From NCBI RefSeq assembly GCF_013374115.1, contig NZ_AP022673.1, forward strand, positions 2,136,501 through 2,200,500: a stretch of DNA of 64,000 nucleotides, read 5' to 3'. The translations under genes and the position numbers were made by a program. The DNA comes from Sphingomonas sp. HMP9 (GTDB lineage: Bacteria > Pseudomonadota > Alphaproteobacteria > Sphingomonadales > Sphingomonadaceae). This document shows, piece after piece, positions 1-8,036 of the stretch (positions within the stretch are counted from its first letter, which is position 1; each line of letters begins with the position of its first letter). The notes below the pieces were generated by a model. It was not told the origin of the DNA. It did not search any database and saw nothing but the letters and a program-made list of their open reading frames with translations.

Positions 1-105
1 CACGGCGCACCATTCTGGGTATCGCTGGTGGCCGGCTGCCTACTGACGATCGTGCTGTACGCAGCGATGACCTGGGCCGCACCGAGGCTGGGGATCGAGC
101 TCTAG
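1..105 (+). CDS. C-terminal tail of a membrane protein (partial)
   Basis: Frame 1 is open from the first base to a TAG at 103-105, giving 34 residues. They start HGAPFWVSLVAG and form one strongly hydrophobic helix of about 20 residues, followed by a short polar tail ending GIEL. This looks like the last transmembrane segment of an integral membrane protein, perhaps a transporter. The rest lies outside the window, so the family cannot be named. It converges on gluQRS, with a GC-rich inverted repeat between the two genes. Confidence 0.6.
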   Translation, partial: HGAPFWVSLVAGCLLTIVLYAAMTWAAPRLGIEL

Positions 106-147
106 CAGCGACACGCTCGTTAAAGGCCCTTACCCAAGACGATACCT

Positions 148-250
148 CCACCCCGGCGAAGGCCGGGGCCCAGTTGGAAAGGCCCCAGTAACGGAACGCA
201 GTGCTCAGTTGGCACCGTCCCCCAACTGGGCCCCGGCCTCCGCCGGGGTA
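148..250. repeat. GC-rich inverted repeat, copy 1 (sphingomonad intergenic repeat)
   Basis: The left arm (about 148-178) contains CCGGCGAAGGCCGGGG then CCCAGTTGG. The right arm (about 222-250) is its near-perfect reverse complement, CCAACTGGG followed by CCCCGGCCTCCGCCGGGG. A second copy with the same arms lies at 7728-7835. It sits between two convergent genes, so it could fold into a long hairpin acting as a bidirectional terminator. The repeated arms with differing central sequence mark it as a dispersed repeat family, not a single-site signal. Confidence 0.85.
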
Positions 251-304
251 GTTGCACCAATAAGCCACCGCACCTTCCCCCCCGCACCCCCGCCGCGGGC
301 TTGG

Positions 305-1150
305 TCATCCCCCGCCAGCGCGCACCCGCGCCGCCAGCGCCGCCCCGTCCTCCCCCGCCGCGCGCATCTCCGCCAACGACCGCGCACCATCGCGCTTAGC
401 GAGCCGCCGCCCCGCCGAATCCATCACCAGCGGATGATGGTGATACGCCGGCACCGGCAATCCCAGCAGCGCCTGCAACACCCGGTGGACATGCGTCGCC
501 GCAAACAGGTCCACCCCGCGCACCACGTCCGTCACGCCCTGCGCGGCATCGTCGAGCGTTACCGCAAGATGGTAGCTCGCCGGTGCATCCTTGCGTGCCA
601 GCACGACGTCGCCCTGCGCCAGCGGATCGGCGACGACCGTCCCGGCGGTAGAATCATGCCACGTCAGCGCCCCGACCTCTGCCCCCACCTGTGCCAGCGC
701 CTTCGCCATATCCAGCCGCCAGCAGCACGGCCCGGTGCGCGCCGCAATCTCCGCGTCGGACAGCTCGCGGCAGATCCCCGGATAGGCCGGCCCGACCGCC
801 CCCTGCGGTGCGGACGCACTCGCCGCGATCTCCGCCCGCGTACAGAAACACGGATAGACCAGCGCGCGCGCCTTCAGCCCTTCCAGCGCCGCATCATAGG
901 TCGCCAGCCGGTCGGACTGGACCATCAGCGAGTCCCACCGCAGCCCGAGCCACGTCAGATCCTCGAAAATCCCGTCGACGAATTCGGGCCGACTCCGCGT
1001 CCCGTCGATATCCTCGATCCGCAACACGAACCGCCTGCCGCGCGCGCGCGCGAAGTCGTGCGCACGGACGGCCGACACCGCATGCCCCAGATGCAGCCGC
1101 CCCGTCGGGCTCGGCGCGAACCGCGTTACGACCGGTCCGTCGCTCACCAC
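305..1150 (-). CDS. gluQRS: Glutamyl-Q tRNA(Asp) synthetase
   Basis: This 281-residue protein activates glutamate and attaches it to queuosine at the wobble position of tRNA(Asp). Visible features are the class I start VTRFAPSPTGRLHLGH, whose HLGH at 20-23 is the HIGH signature, and a zinc site made of CFC and, downstream, YPGIC. A LAKRDGA stretch stands at the KMSKS position. It stops where GluRS would continue into its anticodon-binding domain, which is the hallmark of the truncated GluQRS paralogue. The ATG start lies directly before the conserved motif. It is transcribed away from the downstream HNH gene. Confidence 0.95.
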   Translation of the reverse strand: MVSDGPVVTRFAPSPTGRLHLGHAVSAVRAHDFARARGRRFVLRIEDIDGTRSRPEFVDGIFEDLTWLGLRWDSLMVQSDRLATYDAALEGLKARALVYPCFCTRAEIAASASAPQGAVGPAYPGICRELSDAEIAARTGPCCWRLDMAKALAQVGAEVGALTWHDSTAGTVVADPLAQGDVVLARKDAPASYHLAVTLDDAAQGVTDVVRGVDLFAATHVHRVLQALLGLPVPAYHHHPLVMDSAGRRLAKRDGARSLAEMRAAGEDGAALAARVRAGGG

Positions 1151-1239
1151 GCTTGACCGACCGCTGTTCGTCGTGCTGTCATGGCGGTGTCATCGCTATC
1201 GTCCATAGGGCGCTCTGCGAAGCCTGAGTGGGAGGAGCC

Positions 1240-1806
1240 GTGTTTCACCCCGATCTGATGCGTCATCCGGATGGTTGTCCGGCGCTCGTGCTGAATGCCG
1301 ATTATACGCCGCTTTCCTATTATCCGCTCAGCGTCTGGCCGTGGCAAACCGCGGTCAAGGCTGTCTTTCTCGATCGTGTCGACATCGTCGCCACCTATGA
1401 ACGCGAAGTGCGCAGCGCCAATTTCGCGTTGAAATTGCCGTCGGTGATCGCGCTCAAGCAGTTCGTCCGACCGTCGCAATTTCCCGCCTTCACCCGCTTC
1501 AACTTGTTCCTGCGCGACAAGTTCACCTGCCAATATTGCGGCAAGCTGCGCGATCTTACCTTCGACCATGTCATCCCCCGCGCGCAAGGCGGTCGTACCA
1601 CGTGGGAGAACGTCGTCACCGCCTGCTCGCCCTGCAACCTGAAAAAGGGCGGGCGCACGCCGAAACAGGCGGCGATGCCGCTCCATATCGAGGCGATACG
1701 CCCGACCAACTGGCATCTCCAGGAACACGGCCGCAGCTTCCCACCCAACTACCTGCACGACACATGGCACGACTGGTTGTATTGGGACGTCGAGCTCGAG
1801 GCCTGA
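1240..1806 (+). CDS. HNH endonuclease family protein
   Basis: The protein is about 188 residues. It carries a treble-clef HNH module: a CQYCG zinc knuckle, then DHVIPRAQGG with the catalytic DH, an ENVVTAC helix, and a second knuckle CSPCNLKK. The N-terminal part (ALVLNADYTPLSYYPLS) is typical of the conserved single-copy HNH protein of alphaproteobacteria. Its cellular role is not known. The GTG at 1240 is preferred because GGAGG lies at 1231-1235 just before it. An in-frame GTG at 1228 and an ATG at 1258 are alternatives. Confidence 0.9.
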   Translation: MFHPDLMRHPDGCPALVLNADYTPLSYYPLSVWPWQTAVKAVFLDRVDIVATYEREVRSANFALKLPSVIALKQFVRPSQFPAFTRFNLFLRDKFTCQYCGKLRDLTFDHVIPRAQGGRTTWENVVTACSPCNLKKGGRTPKQAAMPLHIEAIRPTNWHLQEHGRSFPPNYLHDTWHDWLYWDVELEA

Positions 1807-1831
1807 CGGCGTCGACACGACGGGAGATTTT

Positions 1832-2206
1832 ATGCAGGTCAAACTGGTAGCGGCGCTCGCCGCAACGGGAATTCTGGTGTCCGCGTGTGGCAACAAGGAC
1901 GAGCAGCGTGCGCAGGCCGACGCCAACGCGGTCGGCTTCGTGCCCCCCTCGGTAACCTCGCGGCTCGACTTCGGTGCGAGCATGGAGCGTCGTTTCCGTA
2001 CGCTCGATCGCAACGCCGACGACCGCATCACCAAGGACGAGCTCCCGGCACCGAATGCGCGCATCAAGGCGTTCGACCGCAACAACGACGGCGTCATTAC
2101 CGCAATCGAATGGAGCGAAGGCACACTCGCCTGGTTCGACAAAATGGACCTCAACCACGACGGCACGGTCACCTCCGAAGAGCGCGCGGAGTCGCGCAAC
2201 CGGTGA
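1832..2206 (+). CDS. EF-hand domain lipoprotein
   Basis: This 124-residue protein has a lipoprotein signal peptide with lipobox LVSAC (lipidated Cys19). Three EF-hand-like calcium loops follow, at residues 59-70, 82-93 and 106-117. Each has Asp or Asn at the ligand positions and ends in Glu, as in DRNNDGVITAIE. It should therefore be a membrane-anchored calcium-binding protein of the cell envelope. Nothing in the sequence shows a partner. It follows the HNH gene by 25 bp and may be co-transcribed with it. Confidence 0.88.
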   Translation: MQVKLVAALAATGILVSACGNKDEQRAQADANAVGFVPPSVTSRLDFGASMERRFRTLDRNADDRITKDELPAPNARIKAFDRNNDGVITAIEWSEGTLAWFDKMDLNHDGTVTSEERAESRNR

Positions 2207-2299
2207 GCCACGTAATTATGTGTCGACGACGGCGGGGCCAACGCGACAAATCTACCGTATGAGGTTGACCTGATCCCTGCCGCAGCGCAGCAGGGAATC

Positions 2300-4975
2300 A
2301 TGGCCAGCCTCCCCGCAATTGCGAACAATTCCGACATCCGCTTCCTCGGCAAACTGCTCGGCGATGTCATCCGCGCCTATGGCGGCGAGCGACTGTTCGA
2401 GGCCACCGAGACGATCCGCAAGGCATCGGTCGAGCGCCACCGCGACGTGTCCGAGGGCAAGGTCGCCGACGACAGCGCGGTCGATCTCAGCCTCGAAAAG
2501 CTCAGCCTCGACGAGACGCTGGATTTCGTCCGGGGCTTCATGTTGTTCTCGATGCTCGCCAATCTCGCCGAGGACCGCCAGGGCATCGCCGCGGAGGACG
2601 GCGCCGACCTCGCCTCCGCGATCGCCCAACTCGAATCCGAAGGCATCGACCGCACGCAGATTCGCGCGCTGCTCGACCACGCGCTGATCGCCCCCGTGCT
2701 CACCGCGCACCCCACCGAAGTGCGCCGCAAGAGCATGATCGATCACCGCAACCGCATCGCCGAACTGATGGCCCTGCGCGATCTCGGCCGCGACACCACG
2801 CCCGATGGCGACAGCGTCGACGACGCGATCCTCCGCCAGATCGCGTTGCTCTGGCAGACGCGCGTGCTGCGTCGCGACCGGCTCTACGTCACCGACGAGG
2901 TCGACACCGCGCTCAGCTATCTGCGCGACGTCTTCCTCCCCGCGCTCCCCGCGCTCTACCAGCGCTGGGACCGCGCGCTCGGCGAACGCATCCCCAGCTT
3001 CCTGCGCCCTGGCAGCTGGATCGGCGGCGACCGCGACGGCAACCCGTACGTCACCGCCGACTCGCTCCGCACCGCGCTGTCGAAGGCGAGCGAAGCGGTG
3101 CTCGGCTATTATTGCGAAGCGGTCCATGCGCTCGGCGCCGAGCTGTCGATCTCGACCGAGCACGCGCCGGCGGATGCCGCGGTGCAGGCGCTCGCCGACG
3201 CCAGCGGCGACGACGCCGCCAGCCGCGCCGACGAACCCTACCGCCGCGCGCTCTCGGGCATCTACGCGCGCCTTGCCGGGATGCACGACGCGCTGACCGG
3301 CAAGCCATCACCGCGCCCCGGCCGTCTCACCGGCGAACCCTATGCCAGCCCAACCGACTTCCGCGCCGATCTCGTCACGCTCGCGCACGGCCTCGGCACC
3401 GCGCTAAAGACCGGGGGCGCGCTCGGCCGGCTGATCCGCGCGGTGGAGACGTTCGGCTTCCACCTCGCTACATTGGACCTCCGCCAGAACAGCGCGGTCC
3501 ACGAACGCGTCGTTGCCGAACTGCTGAAGGTCGCCGGCGTCGAAGACGACTATCTGTCGCTCGACGAAGACGCCCGCGTCGCGCTCCTCCGCCGCGAACT
3601 CGCCAACGCCCGCCCGCTGACCTCGCGGTTCGCCGAATACACCGACGAGACCGCAGGCGAACTCGCCATCGTCCAGGCCGCCGCCGACGCGCACGCCGCC
3701 TACGGCCCCGCCTGCATCGCCAACTACATCGTCTCGATGGCGCAGTCGGTCAGCGACCTCCTTGAAGTGAACCTGCTGCTCAAGGAAGTCGGCCTCTACC
3801 GCCCCGGCGAAACCCCCACCGCGGCGATCATGGCGGTCCCGCTGTTCGAGACGATCGGCGATCTCGAAGCCGCCCCCGACGTCATGACCGCCTGGTTCGC
3901 ACTCCCCGAAATCGCGACGATCTCAAAGGCGCGCGGCCACCAGGAAGTGATGATCGGCTATTCCGACAGCAACAAGGACGGGGGATATCTCACCTCCACC
4001 TGGCAGCTCTCGAAGGCTTCGACCGCGCTCAAACCCGTCTTCGCCGCGGCAGGCGTCGGCATGCAGCTGTTCCACGGTCGCGGCGGCGCAGTCGGGCGCG
4101 GTGGCGGCTCGGCATTCCGCGCGATCCGCGCCCAGCCACCGGGCACCGTCCAGGGCCGCATCCGCATCACCGAACAGGGCGAAGTGATCGCCGCCAAATA
4201 CGGCACGCGCGACGCCGCGATGACCAATCTCGAGGCGATCGCGTCGGCCACGCTGCTCGCGAGCCTGGAGCCGGAACGCCTCTCCAACGCCGACAATGCC
4301 AGCTTCTCGGCCGCGATGGATAAACTCAGCGACACCGCGTTCCACAGTTACCGCGACCTCGTCTACGGCACGGAAGGCTTCCGCACCTTCTTCCGCCAGA
4401 TGACGCCGATCGCGGAGATCGCCGGCCTCAAGATCGGCAGCCGCCCCGCCAGCCGCACCAAGTCCGACCGCATCGAAGACCTGCGCGCGATCCCCTGGGT
4501 GTTCAGCTGGGCGCAGGCGCGCGTCATGCTCCCCGGCTGGTACGGCGTCGGCCGCGCGATCGCCGATTTCGAGGACAAGGCGCTGTTGAAGGACATGGCG
4601 CAGGGCTGGCCGCTCTTCGCCTCCGCGCTCGCCAATCTCGAAATGGTGCTGGCAAAGTCCGACATCGCCATCGCCGAACGCTATGCGGGGCTCGTCGAGG
4701 ACGATAAACTCCGCGAAATCTTCACGACGATCCGCGACGGCTGGCACCAGACCCACGACGGCCTGCTCACCGTCACCGGCCAGTCCCGCCTGCTCGAAAA
4801 GAACCCCGCGCTCGAATCCTCGATCCGCCTCCGCCTCCCCTATATCGAGCCGCTCAACCTGCTCCAGATCGAGTTGATCAAACGCCGCCGCGCCGGAGAA
4901 GACGACCCCCGCATCGGCGAAGGCATCCTCCTATCCATCAACGCCATCGCCACCGCGCTGCGAAATAGCGGCTAA
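2300..4975 (+). CDS. ppc: Phosphoenolpyruvate carboxylase
   Basis: This 891-residue protein is full length for bacterial PEP carboxylase, which carboxylates PEP with bicarbonate to oxaloacetate to refill the TCA cycle. Diagnostic motifs are all visible: VLTAHPTE (catalytic His137), GGDRDGNP, the YSDSNKDGGY stretch, and the glycine-rich HGRGGAVGRGGG loop near the active site. The C-terminus ends in an asparagine-rich INAIATALRNSG tail like other members. The ATG at 2300 follows a purine-rich ribosome site (AGCAGGGA). A hairpin repeat directly after the stop likely terminates it. Confidence 0.98.
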   Translation: MASLPAIANNSDIRFLGKLLGDVIRAYGGERLFEATETIRKASVERHRDVSEGKVADDSAVDLSLEKLSLDETLDFVRGFMLFSMLANLAEDRQGIAAEDGADLASAIAQLESEGIDRTQIRALLDHALIAPVLTAHPTEVRRKSMIDHRNRIAELMALRDLGRDTTPDGDSVDDAILRQIALLWQTRVLRRDRLYVTDEVDTALSYLRDVFLPALPALYQRWDRALGERIPSFLRPGSWIGGDRDGNPYVTADSLRTALSKASEAVLGYYCEAVHALGAELSISTEHAPADAAVQALADASGDDAASRADEPYRRALSGIYARLAGMHDALTGKPSPRPGRLTGEPYASPTDFRADLVTLAHGLGTALKTGGALGRLIRAVETFGFHLATLDLRQNSAVHERVVAELLKVAGVEDDYLSLDEDARVALLRRELANARPLTSRFAEYTDETAGELAIVQAAADAHAAYGPACIANYIVSMAQSVSDLLEVNLLLKEVGLYRPGETPTAAIMAVPLFETIGDLEAAPDVMTAWFALPEIATISKARGHQEVMIGYSDSNKDGGYLTSTWQLSKASTALKPVFAAAGVGMQLFHGRGGAVGRGGGSAFRAIRAQPPGTVQGRIRITEQGEVIAAKYGTRDAAMTNLEAIASATLLASLEPERLSNADNASFSAAMDKLSDTAFHSYRDLVYGTEGFRTFFRQMTPIAEIAGLKIGSRPASRTKSDRIEDLRAIPWVFSWAQARVMLPGWYGVGRAIADFEDKALLKDMAQGWPLFASALANLEMVLAKSDIAIAERYAGLVEDDKLREIFTTIRDGWHQTHDGLLTVTGQSRLLEKNPALESSIRLRLPYIEPLNLLQIELIKRRRAGEDDPRIGEGILLSINAIATALRNSG

Positions 4976-4983
4976 GAAAAGCT

Positions 4984-5087
4984 CCCCTCCCGCCTGCGGG
5001 AGGGGTCGGGGGAGGGGCGCGCCCCAAAGACCGGACGCCAGTACGTACGTCGCCCCCTCCCCTAACCCCTCCCGCAAGCGGGAGGGG
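4984..5087. terminator. Paired hairpins between convergent genes (bidirectional terminator)
   Basis: Two near-identical GC hairpins lie between ppc and the thioesterase gene: 4984-5005 and 5066-5087. Each pairs CCCCTCCCG with CGGGAGGGG around a 4-base loop (CCTG or CAAG). The two hairpins and the CT-rich or GA-rich flanks between them are also inverted copies of each other, so the block is a larger dispersed repeat. Placement right after two convergent stops suggests termination in both directions, although no strong U-tract is present. Confidence 0.75.
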
Positions 5088-5090
5088 AAC

Positions 5091-5483
5091 TTAGGTATAA
5101 AACGGCGCAGCGATATCCTCGCGCACCCGTAGCAACCGCCCGGTCGCCCGGTCCAGCAAAGCCCAGGTCGTCACTGCCTCGAGCTTTACCCGCCCGTCAC
5201 CGCCGACAAACCGCACATGCCGATCGAATCGAGCCCCCTTGGGCAGCGTCTCGACCCACGTCTCGCCAGTCACCGTCTCCCCCGACACCATGCTCGCGCG
5301 GTAATCGATCTCATGCCGCGTCACGACCCACATATAGGCCAGCTTGTGCTCGGCCGGTGCCACAGCCTCCCAATGCGCGGTGGCGATCCGCTGGATCCAC
5401 TGCACCCACACCGCATTGTTGACGTGGCCCAGCTCGTCGATGTCGCCGTCCTCGGCAGTGATCGAGAGCGCGAACCGGCTCAT
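5091..5483 (-). CDS. Acyl-CoA thioesterase, 4HBT hotdog family
   Basis: This 130-residue single hotdog-domain protein is the usual length for the YbgC/FadM-type 4HBT group, which hydrolyses acyl-CoA thioesters. The signature is DIDELGHVNNAVWVQWIQ, with the Asp and the GHVNN loop of the active site, followed by the beta strand HEIDYRASM. The ATG at 5481-5483 overlaps the stop of the upstream oligopeptidase gene by 4 bp (ATGA), so the two are translationally coupled. The frame stays open upstream inside the oligopeptidase gene but codes for nothing recognisable there. The substrate cannot be read from sequence. Confidence 0.9.
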   Translation of the reverse strand: MSRFALSITAEDGDIDELGHVNNAVWVQWIQRIATAHWEAVAPAEHKLAYMWVVTRHEIDYRASMVSGETVTGETWVETLPKGARFDRHVRFVGGDGRVKLEAVTTWALLDRATGRLLRVREDIAAPFYT

Positions 5484-7534
5484 CCCGCGACGCCCAACTG
5501 CCACAGCACGAACGCATGCTCCTCGGCACCTTCGCGCAACGATTCGAACCGCCCCGACTTGCCGCCATGCCCCGCGCCCATGTTGGTCTTGAGCAGCAGC
5601 ACATTGTCGTCGGTCTTCATCAACCGCAACTTGGCCGCCCATTTGGCCGGCTCCCAATAGGTCACACGCGGATCGTTCAGCCCGCCGCTGATGAACATCG
5701 GCGGATAGGCTTGCGCCGTGACGTTATCATACGGCGAATAGGACCGGATCAGCTCGAACGCCGCCTTGTTCTCGATCGGATTGCCCCATTCGGGCCACTC
5801 ACCCGGCGTCAGCGGCAGCGTCTCGTCGAGCATCGTGTTGAGCACATCGACGAACGGCACGTCCGCGATCACTGCGCCCCAGAGTTCGGGATCGGAATTG
5901 ATCACCGCGCCCATCAGCTCGCCGCCCGCAGACCGCCCCGCAATCGCGATCTTCCCCGCCGACGTCCACTTGCCGTCGACCAGCGCCTTGGCGACATCAA
6001 CGAAATCGTTGAACGTATTCGCGCGCTTCTCGAGCTTCCCGTCGAGATACCATTGCTGCCCGAGGTCATCACCACCCCGGATATGCGCGATCGCATAGGC
6101 GAACCCACGATCGAGCAGGCTCATGCGGCCCGTCGAGAAACCCGGCGGGATCGCATAGCCGTATGCGCCGTACGCATAGAGGAACAAAGGCGCCGACCCG
6201 TCGCGCACGAACCCGGCCGGATAGACGATCGACACCGGTATCTCGGTCCCGTCCCGCGCGACGATCTTCAGCCGCTCGGTCGCGTATTTCGCCGGATCGT
6301 AGCCGCTAGGAATCTCCTGCACCTTGAGCATCGTCCGCTCGCCCGTATCGACGTCGTAATCATACACCGTCCCCGGCGTTACCATCGACTCATAGCCGAG
6401 CCGCAGCACGGTCATGTCATATTCGGGATTGTCCCCCAGCCCCGCGACATAGCTCGCCTCGGGAAAGTCGATCCGCTTGCCTTCGGTCGGCGTCTCGTAC
6501 CGGTGGATCGCGATCTGATCCAACCCGTCCTCGCGCCCGTCGACCACGAAGAAGTCCTGATAGCATTCCACCCCCGTCATGTAGAAATGTGGGGAGGCCG
6601 GGATCAGTTCGCTCCACGCGTCCGGCGCCTCGACCAGCGCGGTGCACAGCCGGAAATTCGGATCGACGTCGTTGGTGTGGATGAACAGCGTCCCGTCATG
6701 CTCGTCGACATCATATTCACGCCCGACCTTCCGCGCCGACACAAGAATAGGCACCGCCAATGGCTCGTGCGCAGGCAGCAGATAGAGTTCGCTCGTCACA
6801 TGGTCGCTGGTCGCGATCACGATCCATTTGCGCGAACTCGTCTCGCCGACCCCGACGCGAAAGCCCTCGTCCTCCTCGTGGAACAGCACGACGTCCTCGG
6901 AGATCGGCGTCCCCAACCGGTGGAACCGCGCATTGTCCGTCCGCCACTGCTCGTTCGCCAGGCCGTAGAGAAACCCCGCATCGTCCGCTGTCCAGACGAT
7001 CTCGCTCAGCATCCCCGGAATGACATCGGGCAGATGCTCGCCGGTGGTCAGGTCCTTGACCCGGACCTCGAACCGCTCGCTCCCATTGTCGTCGATCGCA
7101 TAGGCCAGATACCGCCCGTCATTGCTGACCGAGAACGCACCGAGCCGGAAATATTCATGCCCCTCCGCCAGTGCCGGCTCGTCGAGCAGCAACTCGTCGT
7201 CACCCCCCGCAACGGGCTTGCGCCACCACTTCTTATATTGCCCACCGGTCTCGTACGCGGTCCAGTACAGCCAATCGCCGTCCTTCTGCGGCACCGAGGA
7301 TTCATCCTCCTTGATGCGCGCCTTCATCTCTTCGTAGATCGTGTCGACCAGCGCGGCCTGCGGCGCCATCTGCTCCTCGAAATAGACGTTCTCGGCGGCG
7401 AGATACGCCAGCACGTCTTCGTCATCGACCTCGGGATAGTTCGGATCCTTCAGCCACGCATAGGGATCCTCTATCGTCACGCCATGCGTGGTGAAGCTAT
7501 GCGGGCGCTGGTCGGCAATGGGGGGAGTGGTCAT
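5480..7534 (-). CDS. ptrB: Oligopeptidase B (S9 prolyl oligopeptidase family)
   Basis: This 684-residue enzyme has the expected length for oligopeptidase B, which cleaves short peptides after basic residues. An N-terminal beta-propeller opens with EDPYAWLKD. It is followed by an alpha/beta-hydrolase domain with the nucleophile Ser in GRSAGGELMG, the Asp in GGLNDPRV and the His in GAGHGGKSG. The segment AHIRGGDDLGQQWY is the conserved loop of the S9A group. No signal peptide is present, so it is cytosolic. It heads a two-gene unit with the overlapping thioesterase and is divergent from the Xaa-Pro aminopeptidase gene at 8037. Confidence 0.93.
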   Translation of the reverse strand: MTTPPIADQRPHSFTTHGVTIEDPYAWLKDPNYPEVDDEDVLAYLAAENVYFEEQMAPQAALVDTIYEEMKARIKEDESSVPQKDGDWLYWTAYETGGQYKKWWRKPVAGGDDELLLDEPALAEGHEYFRLGAFSVSNDGRYLAYAIDDNGSERFEVRVKDLTTGEHLPDVIPGMLSEIVWTADDAGFLYGLANEQWRTDNARFHRLGTPISEDVVLFHEEDEGFRVGVGETSSRKWIVIATSDHVTSELYLLPAHEPLAVPILVSARKVGREYDVDEHDGTLFIHTNDVDPNFRLCTALVEAPDAWSELIPASPHFYMTGVECYQDFFVVDGREDGLDQIAIHRYETPTEGKRIDFPEASYVAGLGDNPEYDMTVLRLGYESMVTPGTVYDYDVDTGERTMLKVQEIPSGYDPAKYATERLKIVARDGTEIPVSIVYPAGFVRDGSAPLFLYAYGAYGYAIPPGFSTGRMSLLDRGFAYAIAHIRGGDDLGQQWYLDGKLEKRANTFNDFVDVAKALVDGKWTSAGKIAIAGRSAGGELMGAVINSDPELWGAVIADVPFVDVLNTMLDETLPLTPGEWPEWGNPIENKAAFELIRSYSPYDNVTAQAYPPMFISGGLNDPRVTYWEPAKWAAKLRLMKTDDNVLLLKTNMGAGHGGKSGRFESLREGAEEHAFVLWQLGVAG

Positions 7535-7608
7535 GCCAGCGTGTTAGCCGCGCCAAGGGTGGAAGCCAACGCTCGTCCCATTGGACGGAAGCCCCTGCCC
7601 CAATGTTT

Positions 7609-7653
7609 CCCCGCGAAGGCGGGGACCCAGTCTGGGCTCCCGCCTTCGCGGGA
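7609..7653. repeat. GC-rich inverted repeat, second family
   Basis: CCCCGCGAAGGCGGGGACCCAG at 7609-7630 is mirrored by CTGGGCTCCCGCCTTCGCGGGA ending at 7653. The two arms form a hairpin with almost no loop. The arms resemble, but are not the same as, the repeat at 148-250. It lies in the 502-bp spacer between the divergent ptrB and aminopeptidase genes, close to the ptrB start. Confidence 0.7.
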
Positions 7654-7727
7654 GAACAAGGGGAGGGAAGGTACGATAGCAGCTGAAAAGCGCCACCCCG
7701 GCCTAATCTACCACCCCGGCCTACTTC

Positions 7728-7835
7728 ACCACCCCGGCGAAGGCCGGGGCCCAATTGGAGAGGTCGCTGTAAGGGATCGCGTACCTCCGTTAGCAGCGTC
7801 CCCCAATTGGGCCCCGGCCTCCGCCGGGGTGGTGA
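7728..7835. repeat. GC-rich inverted repeat, copy 2 (same family as 148-250)
   Basis: The left arm (7728-7757) reads ACCACCCCGGCGAAGGCC then GGGGCCCAATTGG. The right arm (7803-7835) is the reverse complement, with one base changed in the loop-proximal stem. Just upstream, at about 7693-7725, two partial copies of the left-arm start (CACCCCGGCCT) occur in tandem. The copy lies between divergent genes, so here it cannot be serving as their terminator. Apart from repeats, 7535-8036 holds no gene I can support; a 42-codon frame ending at 8032 has no family resemblance. Confidence 0.85.
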
Positions 7836-8036
7836 CACTGCAAGCGCACTCCGCCCCCCAAGCCCGCTGTCCTACACACCCCGTTTCTGTCACACCCCCC
7901 GGCATGGCCCAAGACCGCCCGATCCGCCCCCGCACCCCCGCCGTCCACCCGGCTGCTGAGGCCCCATCGAGCGCGAACCAAACCCGCGCGAGCGTCTGCA
8001 CTTTCTATACTTCACTTTCGACGAGAGCCTGAACCG

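Noticed and set aside
1144..2370. 408-codon minus-strand frame over the HNH and EF-hand genes
   Set aside because: It spans two clear plus-strand genes and has no recognisable motif.
2252..3286. 344-codon minus-strand frame inside ppc
   Set aside because: Antisense shadow of PEP carboxylase, with the low-complexity Ala/Val/Glu/Arg composition typical of such frames.
5516..8032. 838-codon plus-strand frame across the ptrB gene
   Set aside because: It is the antisense shadow of oligopeptidase B, caused by high GC. Its composition is Arg/Asp/His-rich with no domain, while ptrB on the other strand has all catalytic motifs.
7903..8032. 42-codon frame just before pepP
   Set aside because: It could be a leader peptide, but it has no good ribosome site, attenuator or conserved pattern that I can see.
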